A stretch of DNA of 64,000 nucleotides, from NCBI GenBank assembly GCA_030704615.1, contig CM060731.1, positions 3,038,001 to 3,102,000 on the forward strand, in the 5' to 3' direction. The first letter of the stretch is position 1. Each line of letters opens with the position of its first letter. The notes below the pieces were generated by a model. It saw nothing but the letters and a program-made list of their open reading frames with translations, had not been told where the DNA came from and ran no database searches. The DNA is from Takakia lepidozioides. Lineage: Eukaryota; Streptophyta; Takakiopsida; Takakiales; Takakiaceae. This document shows positions 1 through 12,288 of this stretch, one piece after another. The translations under genes were made by a program, and so were the position numbers.

Positions 1-480
1 ACGGGGCTGCAAGTGCAAACTTAGATAAAAACATCATCATTAAGAGCGAAGATCCTGATGTACCTACACCAGATAATACCTGCACCAGAAAACACCTACA
101 CTAAAAATACCCAAATTTGATGTACCTATACCTAAATTTGGACCTCCACCTTAATACAATATGTGTCATCCAATGATTTTGGGGTCAAATCTACATTTGC
201 ATAAATAAACATTAGTTTTCTTAAAAAACAAATAGTACTGGAACAATAGTTATGATATATGGATTCTCGTATTCAATTATGCTTAATAATTGGCATGGAC
301 TTGATGTTTGGGATCGAACCTATACTTTTTGCTAAATTTAAGCTTTAGTTTCATGAAAAGAAAAATAGTGGAACAAAAGTTATAATATGTAGATTGTAGT
401 ATTCAGCAAAATTCAATAATTGTATGGTATAGAGCATTGATCTTGGATGACCAAAGTTTTCAAATCGAACCTTTGCAAAG
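1..480. other. AT-rich intergenic sequence, nothing recognised
   Basis: AT-rich sequence without a convincing coding frame on either strand. The short frames here have no family resemblance. I see no RNA gene or structured repeat. Confidence 0.4.
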
Positions 481-489
481 GGGGATGAA

Positions 490-860
490 ATATAACAGGG
501 TGGCAGAAATGATCCACAACAAAAGTTTTTCATTTAGGTCATATATATTCGTTTTTGTAGGAATTAGTGTGTTTGATGAAAAAGTTCACAGGGTGACAGA
601 AATGATCTAAAACAAAAAATCTTTCATTTTAGGTCTTTCCTTTTCAGGTATTTTATTTTTTAGATCTTTCATAACTACTCCCTATGAAAAGACGTAAAGA
701 GCACGTTCATTTAGGTCTTTTATTTGTAGGTCTTTCATGTAGGTCATTCATAACTAACCCCTATGGAAGGACGTTAGAGAAAGCACGTTCATTTAGGTCT
801 TTATTTGTAGGTCTTTCATTTAGGTCATTGATAACTACTCCTATGAAAGGATGTCACAAG
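490..860. repeat. Short tandem duplications with 'catttaggtc' motifs
   Basis: A segment reading 'cagggtggcagaaatgatc' near 496 recurs slightly altered near 588. From about 670 a unit of about 80 bp, marked by 'ataactactcc' and 'gcacgttcatttaggtct', is repeated at about 671, 750 and 831. The copies are imperfect, so the array looks old. Frames through it simply translate the repeat and are not a gene. Confidence 0.6.
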
Positions 861-1254
861 AAGAGCACCATTCCAGAGTATAAAGGCGACCTTCTGTTTA
901 TCTCAACCTCCTTTGTTTTCTTCTTGTTATGCCTCTTCTTTCTCTAGTTGCAAATCATTTTCTCTCTTTAAGTTTGAAGTTAAGTTAAAAATTAATTGAG
1001 ATGTCTGAAGGACTCCCTAAAACTTGGTGTAAACTGAAACCCGAAGTCTGTAAAACTGAAATTGAAGTATGAAGCAAAACAAAATAGCCTATAGATGTAG
1101 AAAGTCAAATTAAATCCGAGCAACAGCAAGTCCTAGCATATACTAAATGATTGCAAAGCTGAAGCAGAATAGACATGAAAACATCATATAGTTTAGTATG
1201 TTGTATGATCTAGGTCATCTACACATAGCAGAGCGTACTCTCGCTTGACTGCTC

Positions 1255-1960
1255 CTGCCAATTTTCATTTTATAGACCTTAGTTTTCAGTTTACAGCAAA
1301 ATTTTCAGCCAGTCTTTCAGACATCACAGTTCATTTTAACACTACCATTGATTTCAGTTTTTATGACTTCAGTTTTCAGTTTACAGCAAGATTTTCGACC
1401 AGTCCTTCAGATATCTCAGTTAATTTTTATTACCAATATATTTAGTTTTCAGTTTTATATACCTCACTTTTCAGTTTAAGCAAGATTTTCCAGCCAGACC
1501 TTCAGTCAATTTTTTAACTATCGTTTATTTCAGTTTTATAGACTTTAGTTTGCAGTTTTACAGACCTCAGTTTTCAGTTTATAGCAGACATCTCAGTTAA
1601 TTTTTTTAATTACCATTGATTTCAGTTTTAAGTTTTACAGTTTTAATTTTCAGTTATATAGACTTCAGCTTTGAGTTTTACATACCTCAGTTTTCAGTTT
1701 TCAGTTTTCAGCAAGATTTTCAGCCAGATAGACTTCAATTTTCAGTTTTACAGACCTCAGTTTCCAAGATTTTCAGCCAGTCCTTCAAACATCTCAGTTA
1801 ATTTTTTAGCTACTATTGATTTCAGTTTTACAGACTTCAATTTTCTGTTTACAGTAAGATTTTTCAGCCAGTTTTTCAGACATCTCAGTTAATTTTTACT
1901 ACCATTGATTTCAGTTTTACAGACTTCAGTTTTCAGTTTTGCAAACTTCAGAATTTTAGT
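1255..1960. repeat. Degenerate tandem repeat (TTTTCAGTTT family)
   Basis: About 700 bp built from reiterated 'cagttttcagttt', 'acagacttcag', 'gattttcagccagtccttcag', 'acatctcagttaattttt' and 'taccattgatttcag'. Together they form a higher-order unit of roughly 85-90 bp with many small deletions. It behaves like a decayed minisatellite or the inside of a low-complexity element. The local frames only translate the repeat. Confidence 0.75.
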
Positions 1961-2329
1961 TTACACCTACCAACAATGTATATAAGGAGTTATGGAGGCA
2001 TATTGGACATATCACAAACATATATATAGCTTTCAAACTACCAAACCATGTTGTTTAATATCCCTTCAGATCTATATATTTTCTCTAATTTATCATAAAT
2101 GACTTCCACATTCAATTTTATCTTTTCGTATTTGTTTCTTGCATTTAATTTATTATTATCAGGACTGCCAGCAGCACCATTTCAATTTTGTGATTAGGGT
2201 GGAGCCATTACGCACTAGCTGCTTTTTAGTAAAAGATTATGTTTAATTTTCAAACAAGTTCAATTGATTGTATGATAAATTAATCATACTACTTACTTTA
2301 TGATTTTTATTTTTAGTTTGTCCAAGAAA

Positions 2330-2530
2330 ACACCAGCCCTAGCGACTAGGGCTTGAGGGGCAGAACAAACCCCTTGGTGAAGCCATGGAGGCACTACAAG
2401 GCAATGCCCCGGCCCGAAGGCAGAGTGGCCCGAAGGCAGAGTGACAGATGACAGGGGTTTGAACCCAGACCCACAGCCCATAGCCCTGTTGTATTTATGT
2501 TTATTTTTATTTTCTTACAAGGGACACACC
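2330..2530. repeat. Possible tRNA-derived SINE fragment
   Basis: The segment contains 'ggcccgaaggcagagtg' twice in tandem, then 'ggggtttgaaccc', which resembles a Pol III B box (GGTTCGANTCC) at a plausible distance from an A-box-like 'cggcccgaagg'. No poly(A) tail or target duplication was found. The B-box core is palindromic, so strand is uncertain. Confidence 0.25.
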
Positions 2531-2559
2531 TGTAATAATTATCCCCTTATCAATAAAGT

Positions 2560-5250
2560 TTTACTGAGGGCTACTTCCCCTCTTAAGAAGAAACAAACAC
2601 CTGGGGACAACTGCTTACAAATCAGGCCCCATAATTATAATGAGAGGAAAAAATAACCTCTTTGACAGTAACCTCGCCCGTGAAGGCTTTCGTATGGGAC
2701 ACCGCCCAATGATATATATCATTTTCACAATATCATGATTCGGATCACATTTTTAAAATATGATATCGTCGATTTCCACAATATCATTGATTCGCACTAT
2801 TAGTAACGACTTTTGAGAACAATGTTTAAGTTTTAAAAGGTTTTTAAGGCCATTAGAAGGTTTTTATCTTCCAAACAGAGGCAATAGTCCTTCACTATAA
2901 ATTTAATTTAAAGATGTTATTAATTTTTAAATCAAACGTATTTAGTCAATTAATGGTATTGTATTTATTCTAGAAAGAAAAGTCTTCCACTATAGCTGAC
3001 ATAACTAAGAGCCGCTTCATTTTATGCCTATTGTTCCTCGTCAAGAGTGGATTCTATAAAGGTTTTATAAAATATTTAAACATAGAGACTATATAGATGA
3101 ACATACATCTACATAACATTCTAGACTAACATAAGAGACTCTCAAATTAGTATGTGTTAGTGTAATATAAATGAGGGTTAGACTTGGGCTTCGTTATTGG
3201 TGTTGGACCACATTAAACAGGTTTTCGACACATTAAGTATGATGATAAATGTTAAGTGATGGCTTTTAAATATGATGAAACAAAGCAGGCATATACGTGT
3301 ATTTTAACCCTACATATTTATGGATCTTTGACTACATTGATAATCGGCTCTAACCGGTCATCCCATTATGAATGACAGACTCTAGATGATCCACCCAGTA
3401 TTTTGAAAAAATATATTAGAAAATAGATATGGATAATAGCATCTATTGTACCAAGATACATTTTTTGACTAGGCTATTTAGGGAGTCTTGTAAAGTTGAG
3501 TCATAATGTATGTGGTATATGTCATAAATTTTGTTCATGTGTATTTATAATATATTAATAGATCTATATTTTAAATTGTCCATATATATATAAAGGACAT
3601 TCTCCTATTTACAAAAAAAAGAAGAAAAGAAGAAGAAAAAGGACAAAATTCCAATATTAAGAAATTTGATTGTCATTAGTTAATATAATTATCATATTTA
3701 TAATATATGTATTTGTACTATCGTAATATTTTAGTAAATTGAAATGTTCTCACCACAAAACCAAAGGGTTGAACTTTTGAGGGTTTCAAAAATAAACCAT
3801 TGATTTCTGTTTGGTGGTTTTATCATCATTAAAATTTAGAAGTGCTACCACATTTACATTGGAATATGTGAAGAACAAAAAGAAAAAAAGAAAACAATAG
3901 GCCATATGGCACAGTCACAGTGGGCAACCAGATCCCAGTCCACCTACATCACCAAAATCTGCCACCTGACCTAACCTCATCCTAAACTAGCTGTTACAGT
4001 AACACAGAGCATCCACTTAGAGTCACATCTCATTCCCTTCCAACTACCCATCATCCATTAAGGGAGAACAATATCGAGGGGGGAATCCCGGCCAGATAGG
4101 CCCCTGAGTCTTAATACTTAATAGAGGATGGGATAGTGACCCTTAAGGAAAAAGAATTTATAACATTTGATAGACAATTTAATCACATGTCAAAAATGAA
4201 TCTCGGCAAACGTCAAACTTAATTGGCAATTTGCCACCCATAATCACGGCCCTCACAGAGCTGCTAACGAATTTTTGAAGATTTTGGGCATACTTCTGTT
4301 GGCTTCTTCCTACTATCAACGAGAACAGTATTAATCTATGTAAAGTCCTCATTTTGATCAAAATTTTCATTAAAAAGAGAAGACATTGAGTGCATGTGGT
4401 ATTATTCCCCCACCCTTCCATTGAGCCTTGAGCAACCAAGACTGCTTCAAATGCCCAAATGGAGCCGCTCTTTGAGATAGTGCTCCCATCTTTTTATCCA
4501 ACAAAACAAAGTGGTTCCGCACCGGTTCCCAAGATACTCAAAAGTAACACAGAAAGCAGCTCAACTAGAGACAACGCCTGCATCCCTGGGACTTCTTAAA
4601 CTGATTGTCTGAGATGGCAAACTCTCAACCACCCAGGATCAACAGCCATTATAGAACTGATTGACCCTTTTGATCTGAGGACGAGAATTTTCCAAAAGGA
4701 ATTTGTAACCCCCCCTTCAAAATTACATATCATCATGAGAGGAACAGTAAACCTCAAGGGCTCGATCCAAAGGCTTGCCTAGCACCTCACCCCTGCAGGT
4801 CAGAACAGCACACAGTTGCAGTGGTTCAAAACCACAACACTGTAAATGCCTGTCAATTGAGCAACCCATTTAGCGTTTTGTTCTGTGGATGTGATTCTAA
4901 GAAGTGCATACAAATCCCAATAGAACAGGTCTGTTTTGCTGCATGGAATATCTGTCAAGCATGGTTGCAGCTATGCCTGAAAATGTTGTTCATGCGGATG
5001 TCATTTTTCAGAGTCTATACTAATAATTCAGTTCCTACTAAATACATCAATCTGTTATCACACATGGACTTTTTTGGTTCAAATATTCCCATGTAGTAGT
5101 GCATATGCCTGCATTAAGTAGCTTATGCTCTTCATAAGAATGTTGGCCATAGGCAAGGCCCCGCCATCAAGATGGGCTTGTATGGGTGTACATTGAGTTG
5201 TTTATCTGGCACACCATGCATTGCAGGCTGGTATGTGCTTTACTGCACAA
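2560..5250. other. AT-rich intergenic sequence, nothing recognised
   Basis: No convincing gene. There are short purine tracts (for example near 3610-3640) and AT-rich stretches. Because the rhomboid gene reads leftward and ends near 5259, the first few hundred bases left of it probably include its 3' UTR. Confidence 0.35.
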
Positions 5251-5258
5251 AAAGACGA

Positions 5259-8200
5259 TCATGGAATGGCAAATGCCCATACCTGAGCACTAAGTATTTC
5301 AACAGCCAACACGATGTCCCCATTCGCAGCAACCAATGCATGGGTTGCTGTAGTCTGCGTGCACATTAGCAACCAGTAACTTAGTGCTTGCTAGGATGCT
5401 CGAACTGTGATGACCCCCTAGTGAAAATTCGAACCACACCACAAATCCATCCTGATGTTTGTATTTGACAACTGGGTCCTAGTTCAACACACCTAGGCAG
5501 AGCAAAAAGGGTTGGTTTAAAAATACCAAACTTTCGTTCAGATGGCTATAGGAACAAGTACAGCGTCCAGGAAGAAACGAAATCTTTTGTCTGGACAATT
5601 CAACACAAAATGTTGGCGCACAAGATTACCTGGTCAAAGCCCATAGAGACAAGGCTTGAAATGGCAAGGTTACCATTCTCCCCTTGCATCTCCTGAACCC
5701 AAAGTATGCCCATTACTCTCTAAACCCAGTTGTCTTCCATTCATCTTCCCTCACAAATCCTGAGATCCAACAATGACAGGGTGACTATGGAGCCCTTAAT
5801 GAAACATATGGGGAGAGAATGTACTCATAAGAAGTCGTTTTGCCGTACACCAAGACCCCTCCCCAGTTTGGGTGGAACAAAAGGGAACAGATACTACCTT
5901 TGTGAGGGGCTCACTCTGGTAGTGTGATACCTTGTTAGAGACAATTAGTTTGGGTTTTCCAGATATCCCCTAGAAGCCCTTCACACAAGCATCAATCTGC
6001 CGTGTGTGAGTTGCCCAGCAATTAGACCCCAACAGGGCAAGGGCTTTAGGGGAGAGAATGTACTCATAAGACGTCGTTTGCCGCAGCCTTGTGGCCATTG
6101 ACCCCATGCCCAGTTTGAGCGGAACCAAAGGGACAGAAACTACCTTTGTCAGGGTTGTCGCCAGTAGTATGACTTACCTTGAAATAGACATTTGATCCTA
6201 GTTTCTCCAGATATCCCTCTAGAAATCATCAATCTGCTGTGTGTGATGTGCCCAATAACTATACCCCAAAAGGGCCTGGGCATTTGGCTCAGGCCTCGAG
6301 ATTTTCAAACTTGGTAACTAGAGGTACAGGAACAATTCCCTTGATGGATTTGAAGAGCGTATCTCTCTGGTGAGAGTACCCAGGACAATGAATCAGAAAG
6401 TGGATATTGTCTTCAGGTTTGCCCACATAACGGGCATTTGCAATCCCACTTTCCTCTCTGTGTCTGATTGCTGTTCAAAGGGCCCTGAGTTCACTTTAAT
6501 TCTAGTGCCAAAAGTGGGTAAGCCCTTGAGGTCATCCAGCCTCACCCATGTCAAAGACTGGAAACAAGTTCAGGGAAGTTTTCTGCCTAACTTCATTTTC
6601 ATCAGACAATTTCCTGGCAACAGACGTGGCTCAGGGAAGAGAATGTACTCATAAGAAGTTGTTTTGCCGTAGCCTTGTGGCCATTGACCCCGCGCTCAGT
6701 TTGGGCGAACACAAAGGGACAGAAACTATCTTTTCAGGGGCTGATGCCAGTAGTATGACAACAGACAATTAATCCGAGTTTTCCAGATCTCGAGAATCTA
6801 GAGATTCTCGGATTAATTGTCTCTAGGAGAACCTCTAGAAATCTCTTCACACAAGCATCAATCTGCTGTGTGCTCAGGGGAGAGATTGTACTCATAAGAC
6901 ATTGTTTGCCGTAGCCTGTGGCCATTGACCCCGCGCCCAGTTTGAACTGAACATATAGGGACAGAAACTACCTTTGTCAGGGGCTTACGCCGTAGTATGA
7001 TTTACCTTGGAATAAACAGTTGATCCGAGATTTCCAGATATCCTCCAGAAATCCCTTCACACAAGCAGCAATCTAATGTGTGTGATTTGCCCAATAGCTA
7101 GACCCCAAAGGCCTGGCTTTTGGCTCAGCCTCAAGATTTTCAAAGTTGTTAAACAGAGGTCAGGCACAATTTCCTTGATGGAATTGAAGAGGGTGTCCCG
7201 TTGGTGAGAGTACCCAGGACAATGAATCAGGAAGTGATATTGTCTTCAGGTTGCCCACACAACGGGCACTTACAATCCCCCTTTCCTCTCTGCGACTGTT
7301 TGTTTGTTCAAAGGTAGGCTACCCGCCCTGAGTTTGAATTTCAGTCTAGTGCCGAGGGTGGGTAGACCCTTGAGGTCATCCGTGATGGCCTCACCCATGT
7401 CACAGACTGGAAAGAGGTTCAGGGAGTTTTCTGCCTAACTTCATTTTCTTCAGACAATTTCCTGGCAATAGACATGGCTTCGGAAACTTCAGCTTCTACC
7501 AAATTTATCCAGCAGGGTCATGGCTAGTGGACTAAGATTCAGATCCTTGAAAAATCCTTCTACCCTTTTCCGCCAGGATTTTAGCCTGTTTGACAGGGCG
7601 GTCCTGCTTCCAAGATAAGAGTCGCTTAACTTAGGATATCTGGTATTAGCCATACGTTGCAGCTGACCCCACCTCTGATTTTGAATTCATTGCGTCGGGA
7701 GCTTAAGGGAGGAATGCCAAACACACTGAAGTTAGAAGCAACTTGTTTGGAAATATCTGAGTCTCACTCTTACATGAGATGCAACCACACCCCACAAAGA
7801 ACACCATCCACAAGTAACAGGATATGGCACACCATGTCAGATCATCTCAACTTACCTGATCCTCAGCAGTGTTGCTTGGTTCCTGAAGGTGCCCTGTTTT
7901 GTCCCAGAGCCCCTGACCTGCAACCACTCTCAATCAACCCCCTCTAAGTTCCAAATGATGTTTGGTGCTGCAGCATGCAAAATCATATGTGGATCTCGAA
8001 CATGAAAACTTTGACCTAGCCCCTCTCCCCTCTCTCCCTCTCTCTCCCCTATACCCATTAAGGAAATAGCCACCAAGCACGGGGGCCCATTGCAATATTA
8101 CCTGACAGGTGATGATGTCACGGCAGAGGCCCCCTGTTGCATTTCAGTGTCGATCCTTGACTAGTATGGTCCAAGAGCCTTGTTTGCAACTCAGACTGGT

Positions 8201-11200
8201 TACCACCAGTCTTCAGCCGCCGGCTTCCTGCATTGAATGTAGGTAGTTGTCTGACTGGTGGTGGTGGGATTGCACTAGGAGGTCCTAGCACCTGCCCTCG
8301 TCCAGGGAACCTCTGTAGACATCCAAGTTGTTGTAGGTCAATACACGAACAAGGCCTTACAACCAGGAGGAATGATTGCGTACTTGTCAACTATCTGCCA
8401 TTTGTGACTGGTGACCTACAAATCAACGTTCGTGTGCGATACATAACGTCTTTGAGAAAACACAATAAAAGGCCAAAGAAATAAAAGCTGCTGAGACTCC
8501 AGGACTCTCAGGTCATTCTTCTATAGCCCCAATTCATTCTGTCCATATTAAAGCTCTCAATTTCAACGGTGCCTGTGTGACTTGACAGCTTCAATCTCAA
8601 AATAGCACAAATAAAATAACAAAACAGCCATTTATAGCTATGTTCACATGAGCCACTGAAGAAGTTGTTTTATGTGGTGCCAAAAGGAGCTTCAATTAAA
8701 AAATGAAGCTGATGTAAACCTCATCTGTTGGAGGCTGCTGTGCCTGCGGCATCCACGATTGCATGCTGCTCATCACCCTTCTGTACACTCGCCACCAGCA
8801 CTGCACCCCATGCAACCACAAGTGGATTAACCAAGATCTCATACTCCAGAGAGCATTTTCTGCACCTTCAAAGCAAAACCCTTTCAAATGTGAGGGAAGC
8901 ACCAGAATCCATCATAAAGAAGTAACCTTGGTGACAGCTTGAGGGACGAGAACCAAGTCTGACAACGTGAAAACTAAATGAGCGAAGCTGGCTTCAAATA
9001 TTTTGTATCCACCTGCATTACTAGTCAGGCATGCCTGGGAAGAGGGCACTAGGGCTGACAGTCTTATGGAAGCTCTGCTCCTAGGGCACACAATTAGGAC
9101 CCACGTATGATCAGCACCACCAACAACCAATACTCACCTGGGCATTGAATAGGAGGGGAGAGAAAGCGAGGGAGTGCCAGCACTCCCCCCGACAATGAAG
9201 CCAGACCTCCTGATAAGTGGTGCCTGCTTTCACAATCCCAACCTTTATTATAAGTTTAAAAACATCTCACCACCCATTTTGCCCTCCCGCACACTCCAAG
9301 CATGTCTTTGCAAATAGATATTTATGTGTTTGGTAGTGCAACCAACATCGATCACAAAACCAAAGTTAGTTGCATGAGAGTAAGAAAAGCCCAAATCCTT
9401 CAGAATTGCACAATATGGACTGAGCATATGGACAAGAACATTTGAATTACTTTCCATTACTTTCCCCTTCCCTAATGAGTTACATGGTGAAGATGACATT
9501 TGCAACAAATTCTCCTTAACAATGGAAAACACAACGGCAAGTTTCAAGCAAGTTGTATGTGGCCACATTGACAAGTCTTTCAACTCTTGAGGTGTTCCAA
9601 ATGTACATCATATGTGTGGGCGAGAACTTACGAGGAGGTGTGACCCTTCAATGTTAGCATACTTTGCAGGGCTGAGCAACAATACGTTAAGAGGCCAAAG
9701 TATCTGCATCACAGTTTCTATGAATGCATTACAACAAGACCCAACTTCCATATGTCATATAAAGAAGGGTCCTATCTAGCTCGCCCCCTGGGCCACCTAG
9801 GGACATTATAAGTTCTTTTGTTCCTCTCTCTTTCACTTTCTCTCTCTCTCTCTCTCCTATTCCCTGGGTCAATGGCCACAAGGCTACGGCAAACAACGTC
9901 TTATGAGTACAATCTCTCCTATTCCCTGTCTATGGCCACAAGGCTACGGCAAATAACGTCTCATGGGTACATTCTCTCCTATTCCTTTTTGTTCAACCCA
10001 AACTGGGCACAGGTCTATGGTCACAAGGCTACAGCAAACAATGTCTCATGAGTATATTCTCTGTCCTATAGGACAGCCTTATAACCAACGCTCCATTACA
10101 TCGTATGTTGCCAGTCACATGCTGCAGTCTTGATGAGACTCAACCTCAATTCTCCCTCTCTTTTGTCCTACGAGAAATAATTTAAAAGGTATAAGAGGGA
10201 ACGAACAAGCAAAGCCAGATAAGATGCCACTAAGATGCCCCAGCAGTGACACCCTTGGCATCAAAAACTGAAATAGTATGAGAAGCGCCCATGGATACCT
10301 GCCCACCATATCCCAGCTCACGGCATGTTAGAGAGGTTGTAACCCATGGCCTTGATGAGCTACTACAAGTATTTGTAACCTCCTTGGATTAGATCCCCCA
10401 AACTTGAAGAAACCGGCCGAGGGACATGCATGCTGCTGAATTGCTATATTACCTCAATCAAGTAGAATTGATAGGGTCGTTTGTAGAATTTCCAAGCCTC
10501 CAACTAATGTCTTACTCATCCTCAAAAATGCATCATAAGCCACAATCCCCATGTGCAAAGCAATGCTGCCTAACCTATGCAGAAAAATGGATGTGTACCT
10601 AACATGTACGAACTTTGCTCTCAATCAAGTGCAATTTTCCTTTGATTGCTTATTGGAGCTGAAATCTGCCCTTTGTAACTACAGCTGAAACTTAATGACA
10701 ATACTTACCATTTTGCCGGCACATTGAAGAATCCAAAGATGCTGCACAACAGCACCACACGGCTCAGATTACCCAGCCCTTGACAGGTTTCTGAAGCAAA
10801 GGGCAAACAGAACAGTAAGATTCAGAAAACTCTCTTCAATGCCCATTATGCACCTCACCCACAGTGAAGGCAGCAAACATCACTTCTCCTGTTGTTGGGT
10901 CGCCAACAAAGGAGGGAAGGCTCATTCAAAATAGCTACTGACCTAGAGCATAATGGTATAAGCCTATCTGACCACAAGACTTACCTGTCAACAAAGACAA
11001 AAGTCTTCTTCAAGCTGCCTAAGTAAGTCAACACGTGTTTTAATGGATAAGAACGTAAGCAGCTACTCAACAAAACTGGCGCACCTGCGTGTTTGGGCAG
11101 TACTTAGGCTGGTCTCCATAACAATCAGTGCAAAAATCACCCCAGAGAAGCCAATCCCGCACTCATACAGTAGGCTCAGATACCCGTGTACAGGATTGTA

Positions 11201-12288
11201 GGCTGCCACATAAGCTATCACGACCTGGATAAGAGCATTGCTGGTCGCCAATAGAAAGAGGACATGGAGATAGCGAAAAGATCCTAGCATGCGCTCCAAG
11301 GCACTGCCGATGGGGACCAATGCCAGCATGTTGAACACCACATGCAAGATAGAGGCGTGGAACACCGCCGATGTATATGCCCGGTACACTGCGCCCTTTG
11401 TCCAAGGTGATGAATGAGTAGAGCCAACTAGGATTCACTTTCCAGTAGACTTTCTAACTGTAACTCTAGTAGATGGACTGAAATTGCATCTAATCAAGTT
11501 AGCACCCTACATCTGGGCTCGATGCCAATTTCAACAAGACCATTTTCTCCAGCATCCAAGTAAATACAGACAATACAGACAACACTTGTTTTTGAGGCAA
11601 TTTGACTTGAGATGATAGGAGACAGAACATAACTACATTAAAACACCTTACTTTCAGACATTAATCCAGAAAGATGAACATGGGCTAAGCGTGGGCAATG
11701 ACAGATTCTTCCACTTACCTCCAATTTATAGGGAAGGGAAGAGCAGATGATGCACTGCACCTTATGGCAAGCCAGGTAATTGACAGCACCAAATGGTTCT
11801 AATGCAATCTACCATTTCCCACAGAGGATAGTACACTTCTCAATAAGTTGAAACATGCGATCAGACCTCAGAAACAGCTTGTAAGTTGGCTTCATTTATG
11901 TAACATTTCCAGTCATGGAGCAAAGCAAACACTGACATATTGTGTCCAAAAGGGTAGAATATGGCACACCTTGCCATCTGTGGACAATGCTTGATGGCGA
12001 TAGACAGACTTCATCAAAGGAATCGTATCCCAGAAGGAGAGTTGTGACATAGATAGCCCCACACAAAACCACCACTGCTGCGGTTACACTTGGCACTGAT
12101 GCCCACCACTGGCTCGCTCGAGTGCTCAGGCTCGCCTGCCACCCACACACGCTGGCTTGCTTGCATGTCCAGACTACATATGGGCACACAACCATGTAGC
12201 CTCTTAGGCCTAGAGTTCCTACAACTGCTAAGGCCGCATATCGTGAATTTTCTAGCAGGAAAGAGTTGATAAGACTGCAATTCGCCAT
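5259..12288 (-). CDS. RBL15-like: UBA-containing rhomboid-like protease (RBL15-type), 11 exons
   Basis: Intramembrane rhomboid serine protease with a C-terminal ubiquitin-associated domain, the architecture of plant RBL15. Exons (minus): 12288-11970, 11388-11085, 10741-10709 (33 bp), 10298-10172, 9703-9632, 9223-9138, 8780-8720, 8312-8162, 7917-7856, 5692-5630, 5354-5259. These join in frame to about 457 aa. Exon 2 carries the family core: 'FNMLALVPIGSALERMLGS' and the catalytic serine in GFSG (about residue 188). Exon 4 holds the catalytic histidine in LLGHLSG (about residue 240). The UBA domain is split over the last two exons around 'LVSMGFDQ' and 'AVEILSAQ'. Least certain are the start Met, the exon 4 donor and the exon 8 donor, each chosen to keep phase. 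The last exon may read through to the TGA at 5259 or splice after SAQ. Both active-site residues are present, so it need not be a pseudoprotease. LINE pieces lie in two introns. Substrates and membrane are not visible. Confidence 0.85.
5811..7640 (-). mobile_element. Cluster of four 5'-truncated LINE 3' ends
   Basis: Four copies of a LINE 3' terminus on the minus strand begin (3' end first) near 5811, 6049, 6634 and 6877, each marked by 'gagagaatgtactcataag'. Two are short (about 240 bp) and two longer (about 585 and 760 bp). The longer ones encode the zinc-knuckle tail typical of plant LINE reverse transcriptases: 'CKCPLCGQPEDNI', then H and C in 'HFLIHCPGYSHQR', seen on the minus strand near 6390-6450 and 7210-7290. 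All are interrupted by stops. The cluster lies in an intron of the rhomboid gene, in the same orientation as the gene. Confidence 0.7.
6762..6822. repeat. Perfect 16-bp inverted repeat inside LINE copy 3
   Basis: 'agacaattaatccgag' and its exact reverse complement 'ctcggattaattgtct' flank a centre that itself contains 'tctcgagaatctagagattctcg'. The rest of the LINE family here lacks this palindrome, so it is a local rearrangement of the element sequence. Confidence 0.7.
9868..10065 (+). repeat. Three tandem copies of the LINE 3'-terminal segment
   Basis: 'atggccacaaggctacggcaaa' followed by 'acgtcttatgagtacaatctctc' appears at about 9872, 9931 and 10017. This is the reverse complement of the LINE 3' tail at 5811-6960. 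Spacing is 60 bp, then about 85 bp. A CT-rich tract precedes it. It lies in the intron between rhomboid exons 4 and 5, antisense to the gene. Confidence 0.65.

Noticed and set aside
6370-6772. Plus-strand frames of 74-94 codons
   Set aside because: Antisense translations of the LINE fragments; the coding sense is minus (zinc-knuckle motif).
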